From contig NZ_BMUI01000001.1 in the NCBI RefSeq assembly GCF_014650115.1, forward strand, positions 434,001 through 498,000: 64,000 nt of DNA, given 5' to 3'. The notes beneath the pieces are model-generated. The model saw only the letters and a list, made by a program, of their open reading frames with translations, did not search any database and was not told where the DNA came from. Below are positions 26,096 through 34,151 of this stretch, piece by piece (positions within the stretch are counted from its first letter, which is position 1; each line of letters starts with the position of its first letter). The DNA comes from Streptomyces olivaceoviridis (lineage in GTDB: Bacteria; Actinomycetota; Actinomycetes; Streptomycetales; Streptomycetaceae). The position numbers and the translations under genes were made by a program.

Positions 26096-27438
26096 CCCTC
26101 GTCACCGAACACGTCACCGGGCCGAAGGCGGCTCCGCGGGCGCCGCACCCGCTGCGCGCCGAGTGGGTGCGGGGTTTCGCCCCTTGGGCCGGGGCCGCCG
26201 TACTGCTGACGCTCGGCGTGACGCTGTGGGCGAAGGCGGACCAGTGGCAGGGCGGGTGGTCGGAGACCGCCGGCCTGGTGCACTCGGCGATGCTGATCAC
26301 CCTTCCGCTGGCCGCGGCGGCGGGCTGCTGGCAGGGCGGCCGGGAGCGTCGGCGCCGTACCGAGGAGCTGTGGGGGACGACCGTACGGCCGCCGCTGGCC
26401 CGTCTGCTGGCCGCGGCGCTGCCCGTGACGGTCTGGGTGGCCGCGGGCTACCTGCTGGCCGTGGCCCTGGCCCACCTCGCCACCTGGCCCTACGCCCAGG
26501 GCGACCGTCCCCACCCGGCCCTGCTGCCCGGGGACACGGTCGCCATGGCGGCGGGCGCGCTGACCGGGCACGTGGTGGGCCGGGCGGTGCCGACCCGGCT
26601 CGCGGCGCCGCTGCTCGCGATGGCCGGCTACGTGGGCCTCGGGATGGTGACGACCGACCTCTCGGCCCCCGGCCGGGCCCTGAGTCCGTCCGTCCCGCCC
26701 TTCGCCGGCGGGCTGCCCGTGTGGTGGCAGCCGTGGGCCATGGCGGTGTGGACGGGCGGGCTGGCGGTCGCCGCCGCGCTGGCGTACGCGGCCCGGCGCC
26801 GGGTGACGGCCGTGCTGCCGCTGGCCGCCGCGCTGGCCGCGGGCACGCTGCTCACGCAGACCGGAAACGGCCTGTGGCACGCCGATCCGATCGCCCGTCG
26901 TCAGGTGTGCGACACCTCCACCACGCCGGCGGTGTGCGTCAACGCCCGGTACGCCGGGATGCTCCCGCAGGTCAGCGACGCGCTGTCGGGGGTCACGGAG
27001 AAGCTGCACGGCGTGCGGAACCTGCCGGTGCGGTGGGCGGACCACGGCGGCGCCCCGCGCGCCGGCGAGGCCCGGCTGCCGGGCATCACCCCGCTGGGCT
27101 GGTCGGCCGTACGGGGGCGGCTGACCGATCCGGAGCAGTTCGCGTGGGAGGCCGTCGCCGCGCTGGAGGGCTACGACTGTCCCGGGCGGACCCGGACGGC
27201 CCGGGGGGCGCTCAGGGCGGACGACGCGGTGGAGTACTACCTCGCGCCGGCCGCGGCGCAGAAGGCGTTCGACGAGAACGACGCCCGGGGTGACGCGACC
27301 CGGCGCGCCGATCTGCGCGAGCGGCGCGCGGCCCGGGCGAGGCTGGCCGGCATGGACGAGCGGACGCGCCGGGAGTGGCTGTCGGCCTATTTCGCGGCCC
27401 GCGCCGACTGTGACGCCAAGGGGGTGCCGGCCCTGTGA
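26092..27438 (+). CDS. ABC exporter membrane subunit with extracytoplasmic C-terminal domain
   Basis: 448 residues. About six TM segments occupy residues 20-265 (for example AAALPVTVWVAAGYLLAVAL), and a domain of about 180 residues follows, containing cysteines (RQVCDTSTTPAVC, EGYDCPG). No DNA- or nucleotide-binding motif is present. It pairs with the ATPase by ATGA overlap. Its stop codon lies in the first copy of a 35-bp duplication that separates it from the next gene. Confidence 0.8.
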   Translation: MTLVTEHVTGPKAAPRAPHPLRAEWVRGFAPWAGAAVLLTLGVTLWAKADQWQGGWSETAGLVHSAMLITLPLAAAAGCWQGGRERRRRTEELWGTTVRPPLARLLAAALPVTVWVAAGYLLAVALAHLATWPYAQGDRPHPALLPGDTVAMAAGALTGHVVGRAVPTRLAAPLLAMAGYVGLGMVTTDLSAPGRALSPSVPPFAGGLPVWWQPWAMAVWTGGLAVAAALAYAARRRVTAVLPLAAALAAGTLLTQTGNGLWHADPIARRQVCDTSTTPAVCVNARYAGMLPQVSDALSGVTEKLHGVRNLPVRWADHGGAPRAGEARLPGITPLGWSAVRGRLTDPEQFAWEAVAALEGYDCPGRTRTARGALRADDAVEYYLAPAAAQKAFDENDARGDATRRADLRERRAARARLAGMDERTRREWLSAYFAARADCDAKGVPAL

Positions 27439-27479
27439 CCGGACTCGACTCGAAGGAGGTGCCGGCCCTGTGACCGGAC
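27423..27479. repeat. 35-bp tandem duplication at a stop/start junction
   Basis: GGTGCCGGCCCTGTGACCGG and two further bases at 27423-27444 recur at 27458-27479. Each copy contains CTGTGACC, i.e. a GTGA start/stop overlap. The first supplies the stop of the upstream membrane protein and the second the start of the downstream one. Confidence 0.92.
27435..27473 (+). CDS. 12-codon mini-ORF created by the duplication
   Basis: GTG 27435 overlaps the upstream stop by GTGA and reads VTGLDSKEVPAL before a TGA that overlaps the downstream GTG 27470, again as GTGA. Because the duplicated unit is 35 bp, the original start no longer reads into the downstream gene. Whether it is translated is unknown. Confidence 0.4.
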   Translation: MTGLDSKEVPAL

Positions 27480-28060
27480 CCCTGCTGTACGCCCGCTCCC
27501 GGGCGCTCCCCGCCACGCTGGCCGCGCTCGTCGGCACCGCCGCCTTCGCCCTCTGGGCGGCCGGCCGGCTGGACGCCTACCTCGATCCCGACCGCCGGGT
27601 GCCGATCGTCGCGCTGACGCCGCTGCTGGCGTCGGCGGTGATCGGCGCGAGCCTGTACAGCGCCTCGGACGAGCTGGACCGCACGGCCGTGCGCCCCTGG
27701 TGGCCGCGTCGGCTGGCCCAGCTGACGGCCCTGACCGCACTGGCGGCCCTGCTGGTCGTCCCGGCCGTGCTCGGCCACGCGGACACCTTCGGGCCGCCCG
27801 CCGTCATCCGCAACACCCTGGGCTGCACGGGCGTCACCGCGACGGCGGCCGTCCTCCTGGGCGCCCGTCTGAGCTGGCTCCCCGCGTTCGCCTACGTGTC
27901 CGCCGTCTACCTGGGCTCGTCCGCCGCGCGTGGCCGCGCGGGCACGGTGTGGGCCTGGCCGATGCAGCCGGGCGCCTGGGCGGTGGCCCTGGCCGCGTTC
28001 GCGGTGGGCGCGGCCCTGTACGCGGCGCGCGGCGCCCGCCCGGACGGGCCGCGGGTCTGA
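27470..28060 (+). CDS. Membrane protein, probable second ABC exporter subunit
   Basis: 196 residues with about five or six hydrophobic segments (LPATLAALVGTAAFALWAAG, LAQLTALTALAALLVVPAVL, AWAVALAAFAVGAALYAARG). No family signature was recognised. GTG 27470 has a perfect AAGGAGGT nine bases upstream, supplied by the sequence between the two duplication copies. It is the last gene of the sigma/anti-sigma/ABC operon. Confidence 0.78.
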   Translation: MTGPLLYARSRALPATLAALVGTAAFALWAAGRLDAYLDPDRRVPIVALTPLLASAVIGASLYSASDELDRTAVRPWWPRRLAQLTALTALAALLVVPAVLGHADTFGPPAVIRNTLGCTGVTATAAVLLGARLSWLPAFAYVSAVYLGSSAARGRAGTVWAWPMQPGAWAVALAAFAVGAALYAARGARPDGPRV

Positions 28061-28083
28061 ACTCCGGGCTGCGGAGCCGACCC

Positions 28084-28155
28084 GAAGGGGCGCGGGGAAC
28101 CGCGCGAAGGCGCCCCACGCGCCCGCAGCCGCCGACGAACCACCGCCGCCCCTTC
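28084..28155. repeat. Dispersed Streptomyces-type intergenic element with terminal inverted repeat
   Basis: The stretch begins GAAGGGGCGCGGGGAACCGC and continues through a CCCGCAGCCGCCGACG-like core to CGCCCCTTC, with GAAGGGGCG (28084-28092) inverted at 28147-28155. I recall near-identical sequences in many streptomycete intergenic regions. Here it lies between convergent genes and could act as a terminator. Confidence 0.6.
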
Positions 28156-28186
28156 TGACAGGCGCGGACGCACCGGCCCGGACCGA

Positions 28187-28723
28187 CTAGGCGGAGATGC
28201 CGTCGATCCGGGCCAGGGCGGCGTCCGCGCCGTACGGCTGCAAGTACGGCAACCAGCGCGGGTCACGATGCCCCGTGCCGATGATCCGCCAGGCCAGCCC
28301 CGTCGGCGGAGCCGGTTTGTGCCGCAGCCGCCAGCCCAGTTCCACGAGGTGACGGTCGGCCTTGACGTGGTTGCAGCGGCGGCAGGACGCCACCACGTTG
28401 TCCCAGACGTGCTTGCCCCCGCGACTGCGCGGGATGACGTGGTCGACGCTGGTTGCGACGCCACCGCAGTACATGCACCGGCCCCCGTCGCGCGCGAACA
28501 GCGCACGGCGGGTCAGAGGAACAGGCCCCCGGTAGGGGACCCGGACGAATCGCTTGAGCCGGACCACGCTGGGCGCGGGGAGGGTGACGGTCGCGCTGTG
28601 CATATAGGCGCCGGATTCCTCCAGGGAGACTGCCTTGTTCTCCAGGACGAGGACGAGCGCGCGGCGGAGCGGTACGACGCCGAGCGGCTCGTACGACGCG
28701 TTGAGGACCAGGACATGCGGCAC
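28187..28723 (-). CDS. HNH endonuclease
   Basis: 178 residues. A C-terminal HNH module has zinc cysteines C83/C86 (CMYCGG) and C114/C117 (CRRCNH), with the catalytic region D94-H95 (SVDHVIPRSRGGKHVWDN), Asn109 and Asn118. The N-terminal 75 residues (VLVLNASYEPLGVVPLRRAL) are the typical leader domain of this widespread actinobacterial group, whose role is not established. GTG 28723 has GGAGG five bases upstream. Longer upstream frames exist but overlap the divergent promoter region. Confidence 0.9.
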   Translation of the reverse strand: MPHVLVLNASYEPLGVVPLRRALVLVLENKAVSLEESGAYMHSATVTLPAPSVVRLKRFVRVPYRGPVPLTRRALFARDGGRCMYCGGVATSVDHVIPRSRGGKHVWDNVVASCRRCNHVKADRHLVELGWRLRHKPAPPTGLAWRIIGTGHRDPRWLPYLQPYGADAALARIDGISA

Positions 28724-29040
28724 GGGTGCCTCCTTGGGCGTCGGCGGCGCGTGGCTCGCGCCGGGACGATCTGAGGTCAGTCTCTCCTCATGCCTGGTGA
28801 ACGCGCCACCATGTCCCGGTAACGGGCTGGGAGTGTTTTCGACCACACCCTCATTCATCCCCCGGATCATGGCCTGTTCAAGCCCGCGTGAGCCGCGTCT
28901 CTCCTGCACGCCTCCTGTGCGGATCGGCGCGAGGCATACACAATGCCCCGTTAGTGTGGTGGTCCTGTCCGTCCGGTGACCTTTTCGTGACCTTGACCGC
29001 CCGCCGGTACGGACCGCGCAGCACCTGGGAGGTACCTGCC
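28724..29040. other. Divergent intergenic region between HNH gene and MscS gene
   Basis: 317 nt with no credible gene. It must contain both promoters. I find a TTGACC at 28993-28998 but no good -10 partner, and no clear inverted repeat. The part around 28920-28980 is less GC-rich than its surroundings. Confidence 0.45.
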
Positions 29041-30153
29041 GTGTCGTCCCTGCCCGCCGCCGTCCTGGCCGCCGGCGCATCGCCGTCTCCTTCGCCGTCG
29101 CCGTCGGGCTCGTCGGCCCCGGCCGTGCCGACGCTCCAGGACGCCCAGGAGAGCGCGACGAACGCGGCGAGCTGGGTCGAGCAGAACTGGTCGACGTGGC
29201 TCGCGATGGGTCTTCAGATCCTGCTGATCCTGGTCGTGGCGGTGGCACTGCGGGCGGTGGTGCGGCGGGCGATCACCAAGCTGATCGAGCGGATGAACCG
29301 CACCGTGCAGGCGGTGGACGGCAGTGCGCTGGGCGGGCTGCTGGTGAACGCCGAGCGGCGGCGGCAGCGGGCGGCGGCGATCGGTTCGGTGCTGCGGTCG
29401 GTGGCGAGCTTCCTGATCCTCGGCACGGCCGCGCTGATGGTGCTGGGCACCTTCAAGATCAACCTGGCGCCGCTGCTGGCGTCGGCCGGTGTCGCGGGCG
29501 TGGCGATCGGTTTCGGCGCGCGCAACCTGGTCACGGACTTCCTGTCCGGCGTGTTCATGATCCTGGAGGACCAGTACGGCGTCGGGGACGTGATCGACGC
29601 GGGTGTGGCGACCGGCGAGGTGATCGAGGTCGGGCTGCGCGTGACCAAGCTGCGCGGCGACAACGGGGAGATCTGGTACGTCCGCAACGGCGAGGTCAAG
29701 CGGATCGGCAACCTGTCCCAGGGCTGGGCGACGGCCGGGGTCGACGTGACCGTGCGGGCGAGCGAGGACCTGGACCGGGTGAAGGCCACGCTGGTCGAGG
29801 TCGCCGAGAAGATGGGCAAGGAAGAGCCCTGGAACGAGCTGCTGTGGAGCCCGATCGAGGTGCTCGGACTGGACTCCGTGCTGATCGACTCCATGGTGGT
29901 CCGGGTCTCGGCCAGGACGATGCCGGGCAAGTCGGTCACGGTGGAGCGGGAGCTGCGCTGGCGGATCAAGCGGGCGTTCGACGCGGCGAGCATCCGCATC
30001 GTGGGCGGTGCGACGGCCGTCGAGGACCAGCAGGACGCCCCCGACCCGACGGCCGCGGTCGCGGCCCCGTCGGTGTACTCCAACGCGGACTCCCCGCAGT
30101 CGGCGGCGGCCACCCCGATAGTCCCGCAGCGCTCGGCGCCCTCGGGGAAGTAA
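29041..30153 (+). CDS. Small-conductance mechanosensitive channel (MscS family)
   Basis: 370 residues. A periplasm-facing Ser/Pro segment is followed by three TM helices. The third contains the MscS pore signature (APLLASAGVAGVAIGFGARN, then LVTDFLSGVFMILEDQYGVG), and the cytoplasmic vestibule follows (DVIDAGVATGEVIEVGLRVT). Releases solutes at high membrane tension during osmotic downshift. GTG 29041 is chosen for GGGAGGT seven bases upstream. A Ser/Ala/Pro-rich C-terminal tail is not conserved. No operon partner. Confidence 0.93.
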   Translation: MSSLPAAVLAAGASPSPSPSPSGSSAPAVPTLQDAQESATNAASWVEQNWSTWLAMGLQILLILVVAVALRAVVRRAITKLIERMNRTVQAVDGSALGGLLVNAERRRQRAAAIGSVLRSVASFLILGTAALMVLGTFKINLAPLLASAGVAGVAIGFGARNLVTDFLSGVFMILEDQYGVGDVIDAGVATGEVIEVGLRVTKLRGDNGEIWYVRNGEVKRIGNLSQGWATAGVDVTVRASEDLDRVKATLVEVAEKMGKEEPWNELLWSPIEVLGLDSVLIDSMVVRVSARTMPGKSVTVERELRWRIKRAFDAASIRIVGGATAVEDQQDAPDPTAAVAAPSVYSNADSPQSAAATPIVPQRSAPSGK

Positions 30154-30286
30154 CGGAACGGCTCGGCACACACGTTCGAGTGAACGGACGGGGCATTCCG
30201 GCGCGGGGAGCGCGCGGGGTGCCCCATCGTTCTGCCGGGGCGCCCGGCGTGGGCTTAGCCTGGCATCAGTGTGACGAGGAGAAGCG

Positions 30287-30907
30287 ATGAGCGCCGAACC
30301 GATCATGGAGCCGGTCATGACGCAGGTGGACCCCATCGACCTGTTGATCGCGTTCGAAGAGGCATCGCCGATGCCTATTCGACCGGAGTATGTCGAGGGG
30401 ACGGTCATCGTGCCGCCGCAACCGAACGACAATCACAATCACGGCGCCGGGGAACTGTTCTACCAGTTCCGGCTAGCCGGATTCGGCCTTGTGGGCTTCG
30501 GCAACGGCTACCGCGCCGCCCACGAGGACGGCAGGACCATGAGCCTGATCATTCCGGACTTCTACGTCCGCCATCGCCGAGCGACCGAGCTCGACGAGTC
30601 GTACCGCAAGGCCAACAAGGGCTGGTACCCCATCGACATGCTCGCCCTGGTCGGCGAAGTCACCTCCACGAACCACGAAACCGACACCGGCCCCAAGTTC
30701 CGTACCTATGCCGCCGCCGGCGTGCCCGTCTACGTCCTCATCGACCGCCACTCCACAACGGCCCACTGCTACACGGACCCCGTCCTCCCCGGCGACGACC
30801 CCACCGAGGCGTACTACGCCACCGACATCAAGGTCGACCTCGGCGAGCCGCTCCCCCTCCCGGCGCCCTACCCCACCCTGGACACCGCCCCCTTCATCGA
30901 GGGCTGA
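30287..30907 (+). CDS. Uma2-family PD-(D/E)XK nuclease-like protein
   Basis: 206 residues. The Uma2 fold is visible: RPEYVEGTVIVPPQPNDNHN near the start, IIPDFYV with the acidic residue, LVGEVTSTNHETD and a following KFRTYAAAGVPVYVLID. The order Asp, Glu-x-Thr and Lys corresponds to the PD-(D/E)XK nuclease core. The family is greatly expanded in streptomycetes and its role is unclear. GAGGAG lies five bases before ATG. Its 3' end overlaps the converging small gene by 14 nt. Confidence 0.88.
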   Translation: MSAEPIMEPVMTQVDPIDLLIAFEEASPMPIRPEYVEGTVIVPPQPNDNHNHGAGELFYQFRLAGFGLVGFGNGYRAAHEDGRTMSLIIPDFYVRHRRATELDESYRKANKGWYPIDMLALVGEVTSTNHETDTGPKFRTYAAAGVPVYVLIDRHSTTAHCYTDPVLPGDDPTEAYYATDIKVDLGEPLPLPAPYPTLDTAPFIEG

Positions 30908-31079
30908 GCGGGCCGCAGGCCGGCTGGTGGGCCTCGCGGAGCCACGCCGCCCCGCCGGGGGCGGTGCCGCAGGACAGGGACGCGCCCCGGGTGCCGGTGA
31001 GCCAACGCGGCTGCCGCGCCGTACACGCCACCGCTCCCAGCAGCAGCATGACCGCCACCGCCGTCCGGCCGCTCCTCAC
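30894..31079 (-). CDS. Small putative exported (lipo)protein
   Basis: 61 residues, unknown function. A hydrophobic start (TAVAVMLLLGAVACTARQ) could be a lipoprotein signal with Cys20, although the box AVAC is not ideal. The mature part has two more Cys. GTG 31079 overlaps the upstream stop as GTGA, so it is coupled to 31076-31612. Third positions are GC-rich, which supports coding. It overlaps the Uma2 gene 3' end. Confidence 0.55.
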   Translation of the reverse strand: MRSGRTAVAVMLLLGAVACTARQPRWLTGTRGASLSCGTAPGGAAWLREAHQPACGPLSPR

Positions 31080-31612
31080 TCGCTCTCCCCCAGCCTCGTC
31101 ACCTGGCACACCGCCACGAACGCGCTCGCCCTGCGCTGACCCGGCATGCCCATCAGCCCCTGGTCCGCGCGCAGCAGGACCCGGGCCGCACCCGACGACC
31201 GGTCCACCGTCAGGGAGCCGGTGACGGCGTGCCGGCCGCGGAACGGGCGCCACTGGAAGTCCCACGCCCCTGTCTCGCCCGTCACGTCGTACGCCCGCTC
31301 GGACCCGGCGATCCCCGCCCGCGGCCGCTCCGCCGCCCCCGCCGGGAACGCCCGCTCCTGCGTGGCCCGGAGGACGTCCACGGTGACCGGGATGCCGGTG
31401 CCGCGCGCCCGGCGGAGCAGGGCCGCGTACACGTAGAGGGCGGCGAGCAGGCTGAAGACGGCCCAGACGAGCCGGGTGACGGCGAGGTCTTCGGCGAGCG
31501 ACCGGGACAGATCCCCGTCCACGACGTCGCTCAGGCCCACCGTCGTCGGCAAGGGCGCGAAGCCGGACATCGTGGCCGGCCACAGCCTCCAGAGCAGCCT
31601 CCGGTCGACCAT
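31076..31612 (-). CDS. Single-pass membrane protein of unknown function
   Basis: 178 residues. One TM segment (LVWAVFSLLAALYVYAALL) follows a cytoplasmic or signal-like N-terminus with WRLWPATMSGFAPL. The rest includes VTGETGAWDFQWRPFRGRHA and SLTVDRSSGAARVLLRADQG, which looks like a beta-rich domain. ATG 31612 is preceded by GGGGCGGTGGGG; a longer frame to 31717 exists. It forms a two-gene unit with the small exported protein. Confidence 0.65.
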   Translation of the reverse strand: MVDRRLLWRLWPATMSGFAPLPTTVGLSDVVDGDLSRSLAEDLAVTRLVWAVFSLLAALYVYAALLRRARGTGIPVTVDVLRATQERAFPAGAAERPRAGIAGSERAYDVTGETGAWDFQWRPFRGRHAVTGSLTVDRSSGAARVLLRADQGLMGMPGQRRASAFVAVCQVTRLGESE

Positions 31613-31851
31613 CCCCACCGCGCCCCATCCCCCCGCGTCCGTCCGTCTCCCGAATCCAGGCGCCGTGACCAGCGAAAACCACATCCATGACGCACTCGTG
31701 ACGCACCCTTGACCCACGCCCGAACGCAGATCGTCTTCACAGGAACCCCACGTTCCCTCCGCATCCGGTGATCGTCTAGGGTCGCCCCCACAACGGGCCC
31801 TTGCTCTGGAGCGCGACGCCGCCCGGGGGCCCGTGTCGAATGTGGGGAAAC

Positions 31852-32679
31852 ATGCGCAAGCTCGCCATCGGCACCGCCCTGTCCGGCGCCCTGGCCCTGA
31901 CCGGCCTGGCCGCGCCCGCCGCGTCGGCGGCCGGTACGCCGGACCTGACGTTCGCCGGCGTGACCGTGAACAAGGGCAAGCCGATCGTGGTCGGCACCAC
32001 CAAAGCGGTGAACGTGCCGGTGTCGTACACCCTGACCCGGCCGAAGGACCTGGTCTTCGACCAGGAGAAGACGGCGCAGGCCGTTCTGCTGTACCGCGGC
32101 ACGCTGAAGTCGCCCGACAACGAGCTGGGCCCGCGGAAGGCGCCCGTCTGCACGACCGCCGCCACGACGGACACGACCGTCACCGAGAGCTGCACCGAGA
32201 CGATCGTCGCCGTCGCGGACCGGGAGCTGTACGAGGCCACCGACGCCGGCACCTGGAAGGCGGCCGGTGTCTACGCCCACAGCGACGGCAGCGCCTCGGA
32301 CGACTACATGCACAGCGAGTACGACCTCACCATGTGGGGCAACCTCGCGTCGGTGCAGATCAAGCGCGCCGCCCGGCTGACCGTGAACGCCGCCCCGGAG
32401 CCCGTCGTCAAGGGCCGGACGCTGACCGTCAAGGGCAAGCTGACCCGCGCCACCTGGGCGACCGGCACGTACACCGGGTACAAGGGCCAGAAGGTCGTCC
32501 TCCAGTTCAAGGCGGACGGCGGCGCGTACGCGAACGTCAGGACGATCACGTCCGGCACCGGCGGCTCCCTGTCCACCACGGTGAAGGCGGGCAGGAGCGG
32601 CACCTACCGCTTCGTCTTCGCCGGCACGGCCACCACGGGCGCGAAGACGTCCGCCGGCGACCACGTGACCGTGAAGTGA
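31852..32679 (+). CDS. Secreted protein with C-terminal Ig-like beta domain
   Basis: 275 residues, function unknown. A signal peptide ends near ASA (residue 26). The central domain includes VNVPVSYTLTRPKDLVFDQE and a pair of cysteines. The C-terminal 90 residues (KGRTLTVKGKLTRATW, GYKGQKVVLQFKADGG, KAGRSGTYRFVFAGTATTG) resemble a bacterial Ig-like/cell-surface beta-sandwich common in streptomycete exported proteins. ATG 31852 has GGGGAAAC directly upstream. A terminator follows. Confidence 0.8.
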   Translation: MRKLAIGTALSGALALTGLAAPAASAAGTPDLTFAGVTVNKGKPIVVGTTKAVNVPVSYTLTRPKDLVFDQEKTAQAVLLYRGTLKSPDNELGPRKAPVCTTAATTDTTVTESCTETIVAVADRELYEATDAGTWKAAGVYAHSDGSASDDYMHSEYDLTMWGNLASVQIKRAARLTVNAAPEPVVKGRTLTVKGKLTRATWATGTYTGYKGQKVVLQFKADGGAYANVRTITSGTGGSLSTTVKAGRSGTYRFVFAGTATTGAKTSAGDHVTVK

Positions 32680-32702
32680 CTCCGGGCACTCCCCGTACCG
32701 CG

Positions 32703-32740
32703 ACGCCCCCGAGGTAACGACTCTGTTGCCTCGGGGGCGT
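32703..32740 (+). terminator. Terminator upstream of the csn-type operon
   Basis: A 16-bp stem with one G-T wobble pairs 32703-32718 with 32725-32740 around a 6-nt loop, followed by TTGTCT. It isolates the csn promoter that begins 7 nt further on. Confidence 0.88.
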
Positions 32741-32746
32741 TGTCTA

Positions 32747-32804
32747 TTGACGCCCCCTTCGTCCTCGGCTTACGTTCCTCCCACCCCAATAGGAAAGTTT
32801 CCTA
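32747..32804 (+). promoter_or_regulatory. csnR promoter and palindromic operator
   Basis: TTGACG (32747-32752) and TTACGT (32770-32775) are 17 nt apart. A 15-bp palindrome, TAGGAAAGTTTCCTA, occupies 32790-32804, just downstream of the expected start site. It matches the AGGAAA-N-TTTCCT word I recall for CsnR operators. A ROK repressor bound there would block initiation. Confidence 0.85.
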
Positions 32805-32897
32805 ACAGTGATCTCCCGGGCGGCCGTTGATCAAGACTGGACGTCATGCCCAGGTCACTGAAAAGCTGGGCGGCTGGAAAGGCAGGTGTCGCACCCC

Positions 32898-34109
32898 ATG
32901 GCAGGAACCGCCGGTACGCCGGGCACCCCGCGCGTCCTGCGCGCCATGAACGACCGCGCCGCCCTGGACCTGCTGCTGGAGCACGGGCCGCTGTCGCGCA
33001 CCCGGATCGGCAAGCTCACCGGCCTGTCCAAGCCCACCGCCTCCCAGCTGCTGGCCCGCCTGGAGGCGGCCGGACTGGTCCGGGTCACCGGCACCAGCGA
33101 GGGACGGCCGGGCCCCAACGCGCAGCTCTACGCGGTCAACCCCACGGCCGCGTACGCCGCCGGGCTGGACGTCACCCCGCACCGCATCCGGGCCGCCGTC
33201 GCCGACATCACCGGCCGCACGGTCGGCGAGTACGAGCTGCCCACCCCCGGCCGGCGCCCGGCGCACCCCGTCGTCCGGCAGGTCACCGACGCCCTCGACG
33301 GCGCCGTCAAGGCCGCCGGGCTCGCCCGGTCCGACGTGCACCGCCTGGTCATCGGCACGCCCGGCGCCTTCGACCCCAACACCGGGCGGCTGCGCTACGC
33401 CTCCCACCTGCCGGGCTGGCACTCCCCCGCACTGCTCGACGACCTCGCGGCGGCCCTGCCGATGCCGGTCGAGTACGAGAACGACGTCAACCTCGTCGCC
33501 ATCGCCGAGCAGCGGCTCGGCGCGGCCCGCGGCCACGCGGACTTCGTGCTGCTGTGGAACCAGGAGGGCCTCGGCGCCGCCCTGGTCCTCGGCGGCCGGC
33601 TGCACCGCGGCTGGACCGGCGGCGCCGGCGAGGTCGGCTTCCTGCCGGTACCGGGCACCCCGCTGGTCCGGCAGGTCACCAAGGCCAACAGCGGCGGCTA
33701 CCAGGAGCTGGCCGGCTCCCAGGCCCTGCCGAAGCTGGCCCGGGAACTCGGTGTCGAGGACGTGCCCCCGGGGCCGTACACCGAAGCCGCCACCCTGCTC
33801 GTCGCCCGCGCCGCCGACCACGCGGGCGGCCCGCACCGGGAGCTGCTGCGGACCTACGCCACCCGGCTGGCCACCGGTCTCGCCTCGCTCGTCTCCGTCC
33901 TCGATCCCGAACTCGTCGTCCTCAGCGGCTCCGCCCTGACGGCCGGCGGCGAGGTGCTGCGCGCCCTCGTCCAGGCCGAGCTGGAGGAGCTGGCCGCGGC
34001 CCGGCCCCGGCTGGTCGTCGGCGACGTCCACGAACATCCCGTGCTGCGCGGCGCGCTGGAGTCCGCGCTCGCCGCCACCCGCGACGAGGTCTTCGACACC
34101 TCGCGCTGA
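32898..34109 (+). CDS. csnR: ROK-family transcriptional repressor of the chitosan-oligosaccharide operon
   Basis: 403 residues. An N-terminal winged helix (LDLLLEHGPLSRTRIGKL, SKPTASQLLARLEAAGLV) precedes a ROK sugar-kinase-like domain (AAVADITGRTVGEY, VIGTPGAFDPNTG, NDVNLVAIAEQ, GGAGEVGFLPV). ROK repressors sense the sugar and release DNA. Gene order ROK, binding protein, two permeases, GH4, BadF kinase matches the csnR-K operon described in S. lividans and S. coelicolor. The operator at 32790-32804 supports autoregulation. ATG 32898 is preferred; a GTG at 32886 is in frame. Confidence 0.88.
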   Translation: MAGTAGTPGTPRVLRAMNDRAALDLLLEHGPLSRTRIGKLTGLSKPTASQLLARLEAAGLVRVTGTSEGRPGPNAQLYAVNPTAAYAAGLDVTPHRIRAAVADITGRTVGEYELPTPGRRPAHPVVRQVTDALDGAVKAAGLARSDVHRLVIGTPGAFDPNTGRLRYASHLPGWHSPALLDDLAAALPMPVEYENDVNLVAIAEQRLGAARGHADFVLLWNQEGLGAALVLGGRLHRGWTGGAGEVGFLPVPGTPLVRQVTKANSGGYQELAGSQALPKLARELGVEDVPPGPYTEAATLLVARAADHAGGPHRELLRTYATRLATGLASLVSVLDPELVVLSGSALTAGGEVLRALVQAELEELAAARPRLVVGDVHEHPVLRGALESALAATRDEVFDTSR

Positions 34110-34151
34110 GCGCCCCCTCTTTCCCGACCCGTCCCCCTGGGAGACCTCGCC

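Noticed and set aside
30287..30907. Uma2, HNH (28187-28723) and neighbours as a defence island
   Set aside because: Both families are housekeeping-abundant in streptomycetes, and no toxin, methylase, helicase or mobile element accompanies them.
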